From Syntrophomonadaceae bacterium (GTDB lineage Bacteria; Bacillota; Syntrophomonadia; Syntrophomonadales; Syntrophomonadaceae): a DNA stretch of 8,904 nt. Of the stretch, positions 1 through 6,655 are shown piece after piece. The stretch spans positions 1 to 8,904 of the forward strand of contig JAQVWB010000048.1 of assembly GCA_028698695.1 (NCBI GenBank). Direction: 5' to 3'. The translations under genes were made by a program, and so were the position numbers. Positions within the stretch are counted from its first letter, which is position 1. Each line of letters opens with the position of its first letter. The notes beneath the pieces are model-generated. The model was given only the letters and a program-made list of their open reading frames with translations, was not told where the DNA came from and did not search any database.

Positions 1-300
1 ATGTACAGGAACACCAACAGCTTTTACAATTCCTTCCCGTACGCTGCGAATATGATTGGCATTAATCTCCAATCCTACAGCCCGTTGTCTGGAGGCATCT
101 ATATGCAGATAACTGCCGGAAGAAGCAACGGTTTCGGCAATAACTACTGAAACACCACCATGCATCAACCCGAACGGCTGATGGTGAATTGATGTAACTG
201 GCATCTGTGCTACTACCCGCTCAGGTGTATATTCGATGATTTCGATGCCAAGGGTATTCATAACCGTCTTTTCCAAATTGAATCCTGAAGCATCCTGCAA
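1..300 (-). CDS. Hotdog-fold acyl-CoA thioesterase, YdiI/MenI-like (3' end cut by window)
   Basis: Only the first 100 codons are present. The protein resembles E. coli YdiI/MenI, a hotdog-fold hydrolase that splits 1,4-dihydroxy-2-naphthoyl-CoA and other acyl-CoAs; the family is about 137 residues, so roughly 36 are missing. Residues 41-50 (QPFGLMHGGV) and 77-83 (GLEINAN) match the YdiI core. Gln41, His47 and Glu56 align at a constant offset of seven with YdiI Gln48, His54 and catalytic Glu63. I chose TTG at 298-300 as start because the reverse complement of 307-313 is GGGGGAG, six bases upstream. An in-frame ATG at 319-321 has no ribosome binding site and would lie only about 12 bases from the predicted transcription start. 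It lies 77 nt downstream of lysA with no menaquinone gene in view, so the real substrate is open. Family confident; naming it menI would be inference. Confidence 0.85.
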   Translation of the reverse strand, partial: MQDASGFNLEKTVMNTLGIEIIEYTPERVVAQMPVTSIHHQPFGLMHGGVSVVIAETVASSGSYLHIDASRQRAVGLEINANHIRSVREGIVKAVGVPVH

Positions 301-306
301 ATTAAT

Positions 307-348
307 CTCCCCCGTATCCATATTGAATATTATCTTAACATTATATCA
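307..348 (-). promoter_or_regulatory. Extended -10 promoter and strong SD for the thioesterase gene
   Basis: On the minus strand, 348-340 reads TGATATAAT, a perfect TGnTATAAT extended -10 element. No good -35 hexamer is visible, which is usual for extended -10 promoters. Transcription would start near 333. The leader then carries GGGGGAG (313-307), six bases before the TTG start at 300. No hairpin terminator lies between the lysA stop (378) and this element, so read-through from lysA is also possible. Confidence 0.5.
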
Positions 349-377
349 GTTTAAGTAATTTTTATCGCTTATAACAG

Positions 378-1697
378 TTAGCGGGATGGATTTAACCGTG
401 CGGGTATAAGATCATGGCTAATTAAGTCTGCGTATGTTTCCCGTTTTATAATTAAATCACTGTTGCCATCATTAACCAGTATCATGGCCGGGCGTGGCAA
501 CCGGTTATAATTACTGGACATCGTATAGTTATAGGCTCCGGTTGCAAATACCACTAATAAATCACCAGCCTCAGCTGCGGGTAAATTGATATCCCAGATT
601 AACATATCTCCTGATTCACAACATTTACCGGCGATAGATACCAGTTCCTGCGGAGGAATATTGGCTTTATTTCCCAGGATAGCAGTATAAGTAGCGTCAT
701 ACAGAGCCGGTCTGATATTATCAGCCATGCCTCCGTCTACCGCCAGATACTTCCTGACATTAGCAACCTCTTTCCAGGAACCAATAGAATAAATGGTAAC
801 ACCTGCAGGGCCAACTATGGCTCTGCCCGGTTCCACTATTACACGGGGTATATTTATATTGGCCTGACGGGCTTTTTTTGCTACAGTACTCATAACTGCA
901 TCAGCCCAGTCATCCGCATAAGTGGGTTCATCTCCGGCAGAATAGTAAATGCCAAATCCGCCCCCCATGTCAATTTCATCAAACTGATGGCCCAATTTAT
1001 TATGTATTTCAATAACAAAATCCATCATCAGAGCAGCAGCCTGACGAAAAGACTCCATCTCAAAAATCTGAGAACCAATATGGCAATGCAGTCCTGCCAG
1101 GTTTATATTAGGACTGTTCAGCGCCTTCTTTACACCTTCCAGTGCCTGACCATCAGGCAACGTAAAACCAAACTTGGAGTCGATCTGTCCGGTCTGAATA
1201 AATTCATGCGTATGAGCCTCAATTCCCGGTGTAATACGCAATAAAATATCCTGGGTATAGTTCTTTGCCCGGCACAAATCGGATAACAAAGATAATTCAT
1301 AAAAATTATCGACTACTATACGCCCAACGGAGTTATCAACTGCCCGAGTAATTTCATCTACGCTTTTGTTATTACCATGAAAATAAATATGCTGAGCAGG
1401 AAACCCGGCTTGCAGGGCAGTATATAATTCCCCGCCGGATACTACATCCAGTCCCAAGCCTTCCTCAGCAACTATGCGTATAATGGCAAGCGAAGTCAGC
1501 GCCTTGCTGGCGTAAAGAACGAGGGAATTACCCTTTCTGGCAAACGCCTCTCTAAAATCCCGGCAGTTCCGGCGAAAGCCCTGCTCATCGATAACCCATA
1601 ATGGAGTACCATATGAATTGGCTAACTCAACAACATCTACTCCGCCTATTTCCAAATGTCCTGCCCCATTTATTTGCATGGTTCCAGTTAAATGCAT
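378..1697 (-). CDS. lysA: Diaminopimelate decarboxylase
   Basis: A PLP enzyme of the alanine-racemase/ornithine-decarboxylase fold III that decarboxylates meso-diaminopimelate to L-lysine in the cytoplasm. Numbered from the ATG at 1697 (439 residues): YASK with the PLP Schiff-base Lys65 in the N-terminal barrel; HIGSQI with His206; GGGFG at 245-249, which holds the PLP phosphate; EPGR at 289-292; CESGD with Cys360; and GAYNY with Tyr389 near the active site of the dimer. Length is normal for the family. A GTG at 1715 would add six residues, but GGAGG overlaps that codon and lies 11 nt before the ATG, so I prefer the ATG; homologs I recall also begin near MHLxGTM. The gene sits alone between the lapA-like terminator and the thioesterase gene. 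No lysine riboswitch is recognisable in its leader. Product is near certain; the start is likely. Confidence 0.96.
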   Translation of the reverse strand: MHLTGTMQINGAGHLEIGGVDVVELANSYGTPLWVIDEQGFRRNCRDFREAFARKGNSLVLYASKALTSLAIIRIVAEEGLGLDVVSGGELYTALQAGFPAQHIYFHGNNKSVDEITRAVDNSVGRIVVDNFYELSLLSDLCRAKNYTQDILLRITPGIEAHTHEFIQTGQIDSKFGFTLPDGQALEGVKKALNSPNINLAGLHCHIGSQIFEMESFRQAAALMMDFVIEIHNKLGHQFDEIDMGGGFGIYYSAGDEPTYADDWADAVMSTVAKKARQANINIPRVIVEPGRAIVGPAGVTIYSIGSWKEVANVRKYLAVDGGMADNIRPALYDATYTAILGNKANIPPQELVSIAGKCCESGDMLIWDINLPAAEAGDLLVVFATGAYNYTMSSNYNRLPRPAMILVNDGNSDLIIKRETYADLISHDLIPARLNPSR

Positions 1698-1754
1698 ACC
1701 TGTTGTTTCCTCCACTCCCGCTAAATTGTGCTCAGTTTAACATTGGTTTCGCCT

Positions 1755-1768
1755 CAGCGTCAACGCTG
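1755..1768. repeat. 14-bp palindrome in the lysA leader
   Basis: CAGCGT-CA-ACGCTG is a perfect inverted repeat with 6-bp arms, about 58 bases upstream of the lysA ATG. As RNA it would form a 5-bp CAGCG/CGCUG stem with a UUGA loop. It has no following U-tract, so it is not a terminator. It could be an operator, an mRNA-stabilising hairpin or chance. Confidence 0.35.
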
Positions 1769-1780
1769 CCTTCCGGTATA

Positions 1781-1809
1781 TACATAATACATGCTTGATT
1801 TCAGTTCAA
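1781..1809 (-). promoter_or_regulatory. Weak candidate lysA promoter
   Basis: On the minus strand TTGAAC (1809-1804) is a fair -35. At 17-bp spacing the -10 would be TATGTA (1786-1781), which is poor. A better hexamer, TATTAT (1789-1784), sits at only 14 bp. A promoter is expected here because a terminator (1850-1880) separates lysA from the upstream gene, but I cannot place it firmly. Confidence 0.25.
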
Positions 1810-1849
1810 AAAAGTATACTGTGCCGGTTTGCAGTAGAATCACACTTTG

Positions 1850-1880
1850 ATAATTAAAAACCGGACTTGTTTAAGCCCGG
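1850..1880 (-). terminator. Intrinsic terminator after the LapA-like gene
   Basis: Reading the minus strand, 1880-1861 forms an 8-bp stem, CCGGGCTT paired with AAGTCCGG (one G-U pair) around an AAAC loop, followed directly by TTTTT and more A/T bases. It lies 50 bases past the stop of the LapA-like gene and upstream of lysA, so it isolates the two transcription units. Confidence 0.85.
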
Positions 1881-1930
1881 TATATTATAATTTTATAAAT
1901 TCCAGTCGTAATAATGCAACGCATATACTA

Positions 1931-2293
1931 CTATGGTGTCTTATCCGATTTATCATCCGGCCCTTTTGCTGGTTCTTTGGGGTCCCTGGAATGAGATGCC
2001 TTCTCTGTGCCTTTGGAATCAGTATCTGCTTTTAAGCGGTTTAATTCCTTTTGTAATTTTTTATTCAATTGATGTAATTCTTTATCATGTTTGGCCAATT
2101 TATAATACCTGAAACTATCCAGCAAAAATGTAACCAGTGCTCCGGCGCAAGCTGCAATAAGTGCTACAATTGCCAGGGATACTTCCGGAGAGGTCCAGTT
2201 TAAATAGCGCACACTAACTACCGCAGTATTTTGAAATACAAAGACTGCAATACCCAAAGTAAATATTAAAGCTCCAATTAAATATAACGGCAT
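1931..2293 (-). CDS. LapA-domain (DUF1049) two-helix membrane protein
   Basis: A 120-residue inner-membrane protein with a LapA/DUF1049 domain: helix 1 at about 3-20, the family core around FQNTAVVSVRYLNW (20-33), helix 2 at about 38-58, a Leu/Lys-rich coiled-coil stretch at about 66-89 and a polar, highly charged tail from 90 to the end. In E. coli the LapA/LapB pair is linked to lipopolysaccharide assembly, but DUF1049 proteins also occur in Gram-positives without LPS, where the role is unknown. The frame extends upstream to an ATG at 2371, but I chose 2293: AAGGGGG lies 8 nt upstream of it, a promoter-like pair sits at 2335-2364, and the upstream ATG directly follows a hairpin without a ribosome binding site. 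The extra 26 residues would also be unlike the family N terminus. Probably transcribed alone, ending at the terminator at 1850-1880. Confidence 0.8.
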   Translation of the reverse strand: MPLYLIGALIFTLGIAVFVFQNTAVVSVRYLNWTSPEVSLAIVALIAACAGALVTFLLDSFRYYKLAKHDKELHQLNKKLQKELNRLKADTDSKGTEKASHSRDPKEPAKGPDDKSDKTP

Positions 2294-2334
2294 GGGTTTA
2301 GCCCCCTTTCCAGCATGCATCCAGCTCGATTCAT

Positions 2335-2364
2335 ATTTTACAGGATAGAAACCATCTTTGTCGA
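2335..2364 (-). promoter_or_regulatory. Probable sigma-A-type promoter of the LapA-like gene
   Basis: On the minus strand TCGACA (2364-2359) and TAAAAT (2340-2335) each match five of six consensus bases and are 18 bp apart. Transcription would start near 2328, giving a leader of about 35 nt with AAGGGGG before the ATG at 2293. Confidence 0.5.
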
Positions 2365-2374
2365 TAAGCATCCC

Positions 2375-2411
2375 AAAAGTTAAAGGGCCTCATGATAATG
2401 AAGCCCCTTAA
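2375..2411 (-). terminator. Long hairpin after secF, probable terminator of the sec operon
   Basis: Minus-strand 2411-2380 folds as a 14-bp stem (TTAAGGGGCTTCAT with ATGAGGCCCTTTAA, two G-U pairs) around a TATC loop, then CTTTTGGG. It lies 20 bases past the secF stop. The U-tract is short (four Ts), so termination may be partial, or the hairpin may mainly protect the 3' end of the secF message. Confidence 0.65.
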
Positions 2412-2431
2412 TACTATATTCACCCAGTTGA

Positions 2432-3274
2432 TTATGCCTTGCTGCCTCTAATTTGAAACAGCACCGGACTGGTAATAAAAATTGATGAATAAGCCCCAAT
2501 AGTAAACCCGATTAACATGGCCAGAACAAACAACTTGATAGATTCTCCACCGAATATTATCAGTGCTACCAGCGCAAATGCACTGGTTAATACCGTATTA
2601 ACTGAGCGATTCAGCATTTGCATAATACTCCGGTTAAGCAAGGAGCCAAAATCTTCTTTGGACTTTATCCGAAGATTTTCCCGTACCCGGTCAAAAATAA
2701 TAATTGTATCGTTTATAGTGTAACCTATGACCGTCAATACGGCTGCAATAAAAGCACTGTTGATCTCCCATTGAAATAGCGAAAAGAGACCTAAAACAAT
2801 CAATACATTGTGAATAATTCCTATAATTGCAGCCAGACCAAAAGTCCATTCAAATCTGAATGTAATGTATAATAACATCATTACCGTAGCTATCAATAAA
2901 GCTAATATGGCATTCCTCGTAAGCTCCTTGCCAATAACTGGCCCAACATTTTCCGAACTCAAAAATTGCACCTCTTTGAATTCAGTTTTAAACCCGGCCA
3001 TTACTTCGTCAGTTTTGTCCTGACTTAATGACGCGGTACGAATATAAAATTCATCTCCGCTTTTTTGAACATCCGCCTTGCCAATTTTAATATCCCCCAG
3101 TACTTCACTTACCTGAGCAGAAGTTGTTCCTGCGGGCAACTTAATATGCAGCATCGACCCACCGGAAAAATCTATGCCCAGATTTAGCCCTTGCATCATT
3201 AAAGAAATTATCCCGGGGATAATAATCAGGGCGGAAATAATATAAAACCATTTTCTCTGTTGAATTATCTGCAT
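2432..3274 (-). CDS. secF: Protein translocase subunit SecF
   Basis: Membrane subunit that, with SecD, uses the proton motive force to help pull proteins through SecYEG. The 280-residue protein has helix 1 at about 9-28, the head-domain motif GIDFSGG at 33-39, an extracytoplasmic domain to about 118, then five more helices. The RND-type motif VIGYTINDTIIIFDRVREN covers 182-200, with Asp189 equivalent to the functional Asp213 of E. coli SecF. Helix 3 reads GIIHNVLIVLG, with Asn156 where SecF proteins I recall usually have Asp. The start has AAGGAGG 8 nt upstream and follows the secD stop by 13 nt, so the two are co-transcribed. SecD and SecF are separate genes here, unlike the fused SecDF of Bacillus. 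The product is certain from motifs and context. Confidence 0.97.
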   Translation of the reverse strand: MQIIQQRKWFYIISALIIIPGIISLMMQGLNLGIDFSGGSMLHIKLPAGTTSAQVSEVLGDIKIGKADVQKSGDEFYIRTASLSQDKTDEVMAGFKTEFKEVQFLSSENVGPVIGKELTRNAILALLIATVMMLLYITFRFEWTFGLAAIIGIIHNVLIVLGLFSLFQWEINSAFIAAVLTVIGYTINDTIIIFDRVRENLRIKSKEDFGSLLNRSIMQMLNRSVNTVLTSAFALVALIIFGGESIKLFVLAMLIGFTIGAYSSIFITSPVLFQIRGSKA

Positions 3275-3287
3275 TTCCTATCCCTCC

Positions 3288-4493
3288 TTATATCCCGAAT
3301 AATTTCTGATTCTTGGTTATATTAGCTGAAACCACTAACATATAACGTGTGAAGGTCAGCACAACCAGCATACTCATGACAATACCTATTGACAAGGTTA
3401 CTGCAAATCCTTTGATAGGCCCGGTACCAAAATACATTAATACTCCAGCCGTAATCAGGGTGGTTATATTGGAATCCAGAATTGCGGTAAATGCACGGTT
3501 GAAACCGGATTCTATACTGGCAACCAGGGTTTTACCCAGCCGCAGTTCTTCCTTTATACGTTCATAAATTATAATATTGGCATCAACCGCCATACCTATC
3601 GATAAAACAAATCCGGCAATACCAGGCAGGGTCCAGACCGAACCCAGCAATACCATCGAGGTTACTACCAACAATGCGTAAAGAGCTAATGATAAGGCAG
3701 CTATGATACCCGGCAAGCGATAATAGCCAATCATAAAAATTAATATGGCAATTAAACCAATCAGTCCCGCCTTTAAACTCTTCTCCAGTGAATCAGCACC
3801 CAGAGTTGGTCCAATCGACCTTTTCTCCAAAATCTCCAGTGTAACCGGCAACGCACCGGAACGAAGCAGAATCGCTAAATCCTCCGCCTCTTTGGCAGTA
3901 AATTGCCCTTCTATAACTGCATTACCGTCAGTAATTGCAGCCTTGACCGTAGGCGCACTAATCGCTTCGCCGTCCAGAACTATTACCAGCGGTTTACCAA
4001 TATTGGCAGTAGTCGCCGCTGCAAATAATTGTATTCCTTCTTTATCAAACTCCAATAATATTTCAGCCGTCTGACCGTCTCCAGTCATTCGAGCTTCAGC
4101 ATTCTTAAGATTTTTGCCCGTTAACAGCATGTTGCCGCTTTCATCATAAAACTCCAATTGTGCAGTATTCGATAAAATCTTTACTGCTGCTTCGGGGTCA
4201 TCTTCTCCGGCAATTTCTATTACTACCCGGTCTTCACCCTGCGGATAAACGGTAGTCTCCTTTACGGACAGACTGTCCACGCGGTTGCGAAGTATTCCTA
4301 TCGCTTTCTGAATGGTATCAGCAGTCAGCTTTTCCCCCTCATTTTCTTCAGCCTGCAGTACAACTCTCAATCCACCTCTTAAGTCAAGTCCCAGGTTGAT
4401 GTTATTCAACAGTGGTTGACTGGTGAAATATAGCAGTAAGCCTAAAGTTACTACGGCAAGAGCTACGATAAATATACTGGTGTTCTTGCTCAC
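3288..4493 (-). CDS. secD: Protein translocase subunit SecD
   Basis: Partner of SecF in the proton-driven accessory complex of SecYEG. The 401-residue protein has helix 1 at about 6-24, GLDLRGGLRVVLQ at 35-47, a reduced extracytoplasmic P1 head up to about 235, and five helices in the C-terminal third. FVLSIGMAVDANIIIYERIKEEL at 295-317 is the RND-like motif; Asp304 corresponds to E. coli Asp519. It is much shorter than E. coli SecD (615 residues), as is common in Gram-positives, because the periplasmic part is smaller. The start codon is GTG, fixed by AAGGAGG 9 nt upstream and by MSKN leading straight into the first helix. A 39-nt A/T-rich gap separates it from the HD-domain gene. Confidence 0.97.
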   Translation of the reverse strand: MSKNTSIFIVALAVVTLGLLLYFTSQPLLNNINLGLDLRGGLRVVLQAEENEGEKLTADTIQKAIGILRNRVDSLSVKETTVYPQGEDRVVIEIAGEDDPEAAVKILSNTAQLEFYDESGNMLLTGKNLKNAEARMTGDGQTAEILLEFDKEGIQLFAAATTANIGKPLVIVLDGEAISAPTVKAAITDGNAVIEGQFTAKEAEDLAILLRSGALPVTLEILEKRSIGPTLGADSLEKSLKAGLIGLIAILIFMIGYYRLPGIIAALSLALYALLVVTSMVLLGSVWTLPGIAGFVLSIGMAVDANIIIYERIKEELRLGKTLVASIESGFNRAFTAILDSNITTLITAGVLMYFGTGPIKGFAVTLSIGIVMSMLVVLTFTRYMLVVSANITKNQKLFGI

Positions 4494-4532
4494 TAGCCCT
4501 GTCCTCCTTCCAACAACTTATAAATATATATA

Positions 4533-5192
4533 TTAAAGCAATTTCGCCCCATTTATGATTAATCCAAACTCACAATCAAAGTAATCAGCTGCTTTTTGAC
4601 ACATAAGCATACGGCTTAGAAATATCTCGAAATACTCCATCACCGGACATATATTGGTGTCTATCGTCAAATCCATTGTAATTACTCTTTTCCCTCCATC
4701 AACTATAAGATTTGATTTTTGTACAGCAAAATTCACCCGATCATGAATATCAAAGGTAGCGACATCCTGATTTCTAACCCGATTACGATGAACATGTGAC
4801 TTGTCTGCCAGAATAAGCGCAGCAGCTACTTCATTAACCGGATGCCCGCTGCCTTCATCATGATTGCCTATGGCAGCAGTTATTAAGGAAATTTCCCTGG
4901 GATCCATACCTGCCCGCCGCAAAATTTCCAGAGCCATTATTGAACCGCTTTGGCTATGTCCGTTGCGATTAATAACATTGCCTATATCATGCATATAAGC
5001 AGCAATACCGGCTAATTCTGCTGTTCGTTCATCATAACCCAGCTTGAGCATGATATCCTGACTTACTCTGGAAACCACAGACAAATGCATTTTACCATGA
5101 TCCGTAAAACCCATCTCGGCTAAATGCTTGTTACCGGTTTCTATAAACCCATTGACCAGAAGGTTTGACTTGATTTCCTGTAAGGTAACCAT
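4533..5192 (-). CDS. HD-domain metal-dependent phosphohydrolase, substrate unknown
   Basis: A soluble 219-residue protein of the HD superfamily. Visible metal-ligand candidates are His32 and His36 (DHGKMH), the His68-Asp69 doublet in AYMHDIGN, His79, His111-Asp112 in GNHDE, and Asp130 in ILADKSHVHR. The set fits a binuclear-type HD site, so it is likely an active hydrolase of nucleotides or other phosphate esters, but the substrate cannot be read from sequence. Residues from about 145 to the end form a second, unrecognised region with beta-rich character near 160-180. No GGDEF, RelA or tRNA-nucleotidyltransferase domain is attached. The ATG comes one base after the yajC stop; its nearest SD (AGGAG) is 12 nt away, within the end of yajC, so translation is probably coupled. 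Position between yajC and secD suggests co-expression with the Sec accessory genes; a functional link is inference. Confidence 0.85.
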   Translation of the reverse strand: MVTLQEIKSNLLVNGFIETGNKHLAEMGFTDHGKMHLSVVSRVSQDIMLKLGYDERTAELAGIAAYMHDIGNVINRNGHSQSGSIMALEILRRAGMDPREISLITAAIGNHDEGSGHPVNEVAAALILADKSHVHRNRVRNQDVATFDIHDRVNFAVQKSNLIVDGGKRVITMDLTIDTNICPVMEYFEIFLSRMLMCQKAADYFDCEFGLIINGAKLL

Positions 5193-5193
5193 T

Positions 5194-5472
5194 TTATTCA
5201 GGATCTCCTACGCGATAAGCTATAGCTTTCTTGATAAACTCTATTTCAGTATTATCACCTGTTTTAATCACAAAAGTATCTTCTTTTACTCTGGTTATTT
5301 CACCTCTTATTCCCCCGATAGTAACAATCTTTTCACCTTTTTTGAGACTGTCAATCAAATCACCGTGTTTTTTCTCCTGACGTTTACGCGGCATTATAAT
5401 AAAAAAATAAAAAATACCGATAAAAACGCCAAACCAGATTAATAACTGTACCCACTGATTATTCATTCCCAC
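5194..5472 (-). CDS. yajC: Sec translocase accessory protein YajC
   Basis: A 92-residue single-span membrane protein, the small subunit found with SecD and SecF. The N-terminal helix covers about 10-27 (LIWFGVFIGIFYFFII), followed by the family hallmark MPRKRQEKKH at 27-36 and a cytoplasmic domain with GEKIVTIGGIRGEI (45-58) and a C-terminal IEFIKKAIAYRV segment. The start is GTG at 5472, with AAGGAG 7 nt upstream; the ATG at 5466 two codons in is 13 nt from that site and so less likely. It lies 63 nt after tgt and is followed after one base by the HD-domain gene. The tgt-yajC-secD-secF order is widely conserved in bacteria. Confidence 0.96.
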   Translation of the reverse strand: MGMNNQWVQLLIWFGVFIGIFYFFIIMPRKRQEKKHGDLIDSLKKGEKIVTIGGIRGEITRVKEDTFVIKTGDNTEIEFIKKAIAYRVGDPE

Positions 5473-5535
5473 ACAATCACTCCTTAACCTCTCGAACTTT
5501 ATAACATTTCGCTAGCGTTGACCAGAATCCTCTTG

Positions 5536-6642
5536 TTAAAAGCTGTATTTTTTAAAGAAATCCCGGTAGAATTCATTAAATGTGCCTTCTGATATAGAAC
5601 ATCTTATATTTTCCATTAATTGTACCAGAAAATATACATTATGATAGCTCAACAATCTATGCGCCAGAATTTCCTCAGCTTTAATCAGGTGCCTGATATA
5701 GGCCCGACTGTAATTTTTGCAAACATAACAGGAACACTCTTCATCAATTGGCGCAAAGTCCTCTGCATAACCAGCATTACGTACCGTTATTTTACCATGA
5801 CTGGTATAGGCAGTTCCATGTCTGGCCAAACGGGTGGGAAGTACGCAATCAAACATATCTATCCCCCGTTTTACTCCTTCCAATAAATCCTCCGGTTCTC
5901 CTACTCCCATTAAATAACGAGGTTTATTAACTGGTAATACCGAGTCAGTTACCTGCAAAATATCATACATTATTTCCTTGGGTTCACCAACGCTCAAACC
6001 TCCAATCGCATAACCGGGGAAATCAAGCTGAATCAAATCATGAGCACTCTTTTCGCGTAACTCCGGAAATACATTTCCCTGTATTATACCAAATAACGCC
6101 TGGTCTTGACGGTAATGTGCCTCCCGACAGCGTCCGGCCCATAATGCAGTCCTTTCTACGGCTCTTTTGGCTTCTTCATAAGTACAGGGATAAGGAGCGC
6201 ATTCATCAAAACACATGGCAATATCTGCCCCCAGCTTTTGTTCAATTTCCATTACCAGTTCGGGGGTGAGAAAATGTCTGGAACCGTCCAAATGAGAACG
6301 AAATTCTACTCCTTCATCAGTTATCTTTCGCAATTTACTAAGGCTGAAGACCTGAAACCCTCCGCTATCAGTTAAAATATTGCGTTTCCAGTTCATAAAG
6401 CCGTGCAACCCACCGGCCTTTTCTATAAGATCAGCGCCGGGGCGTAAATATAAATGATAAGTATTGGATAGTATTATACCCGCACCAATATCGTATAAGT
6501 CGTCAGGGGTAAGAGTCTTTACCGTAGCCTGGGTACCAACCGGCATAAATACCGGAGTTTCAATTTCCGCATGCGTTAATTTCAGTTTGCCCAGCCTGGC
6601 TGAACTGGCACAATCCTGACAGGTTATCTTAAAACTTAACAC
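5536..6642 (-). CDS. tgt: tRNA-guanine transglycosylase
   Basis: Cytoplasmic enzyme that swaps guanine-34 for preQ1 in tRNAs with GUN anticodons (Asp, Asn, His, Tyr). The 368-residue TIM barrel shows TDSGGFQVFSL with Asp92 (general acid/base), DECAPYP (147-153), GIIQGN (185-190), GGLSVGEP (214-221), and DMFDCVLPTR (262-271) with nucleophile Asp265. The zinc site is complete: Cys303, Cys305, Cys308 and His334 in the C-X-C-X2-C-X25-H pattern. The GGLSVGEP segment is the form expected of bacterial enzymes that take preQ1. The start is GTG, with GGAGG 5 nt upstream, 13 nt after the queA stop. A near-complete, intact enzyme that works directly before QueA. Confidence 0.97.
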   Translation of the reverse strand: MLSFKITCQDCASSARLGKLKLTHAEIETPVFMPVGTQATVKTLTPDDLYDIGAGIILSNTYHLYLRPGADLIEKAGGLHGFMNWKRNILTDSGGFQVFSLSKLRKITDEGVEFRSHLDGSRHFLTPELVMEIEQKLGADIAMCFDECAPYPCTYEEAKRAVERTALWAGRCREAHYRQDQALFGIIQGNVFPELREKSAHDLIQLDFPGYAIGGLSVGEPKEIMYDILQVTDSVLPVNKPRYLMGVGEPEDLLEGVKRGIDMFDCVLPTRLARHGTAYTSHGKITVRNAGYAEDFAPIDEECSCYVCKNYSRAYIRHLIKAEEILAHRLLSYHNVYFLVQLMENIRCSISEGTFNEFYRDFFKKYSF

Positions 6643-6655
6643 TGCAACCTCCAGA

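Noticed and set aside
987..1244. Plus-strand open frame inside lysA
   Set aside because: It lies wholly opposite conserved lysA codons, has no domain, and looks like an antisense shadow; the same holds for all other plus-strand frames.
2294..2371. N-terminal extension of the LapA-like protein
   Set aside because: No SD before the ATG at 2371, it overlaps the probable promoter, and the LapA domain begins just after the well-supported ATG at 2293.
4494..4532. SCIFF-type small peptide gene before secD
   Set aside because: The gap is only 39 nt, far too short for the about 45-codon peptide, and no cysteine-rich frame is present in the other gaps.
5473..5535. Promoter or terminator in the tgt-yajC gap
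   Set aside because: There is a TATAAA-like hexamer and a CGCTAGCG palindrome, but no matching -35 and no stem with a U-tract; nothing firm enough to call.
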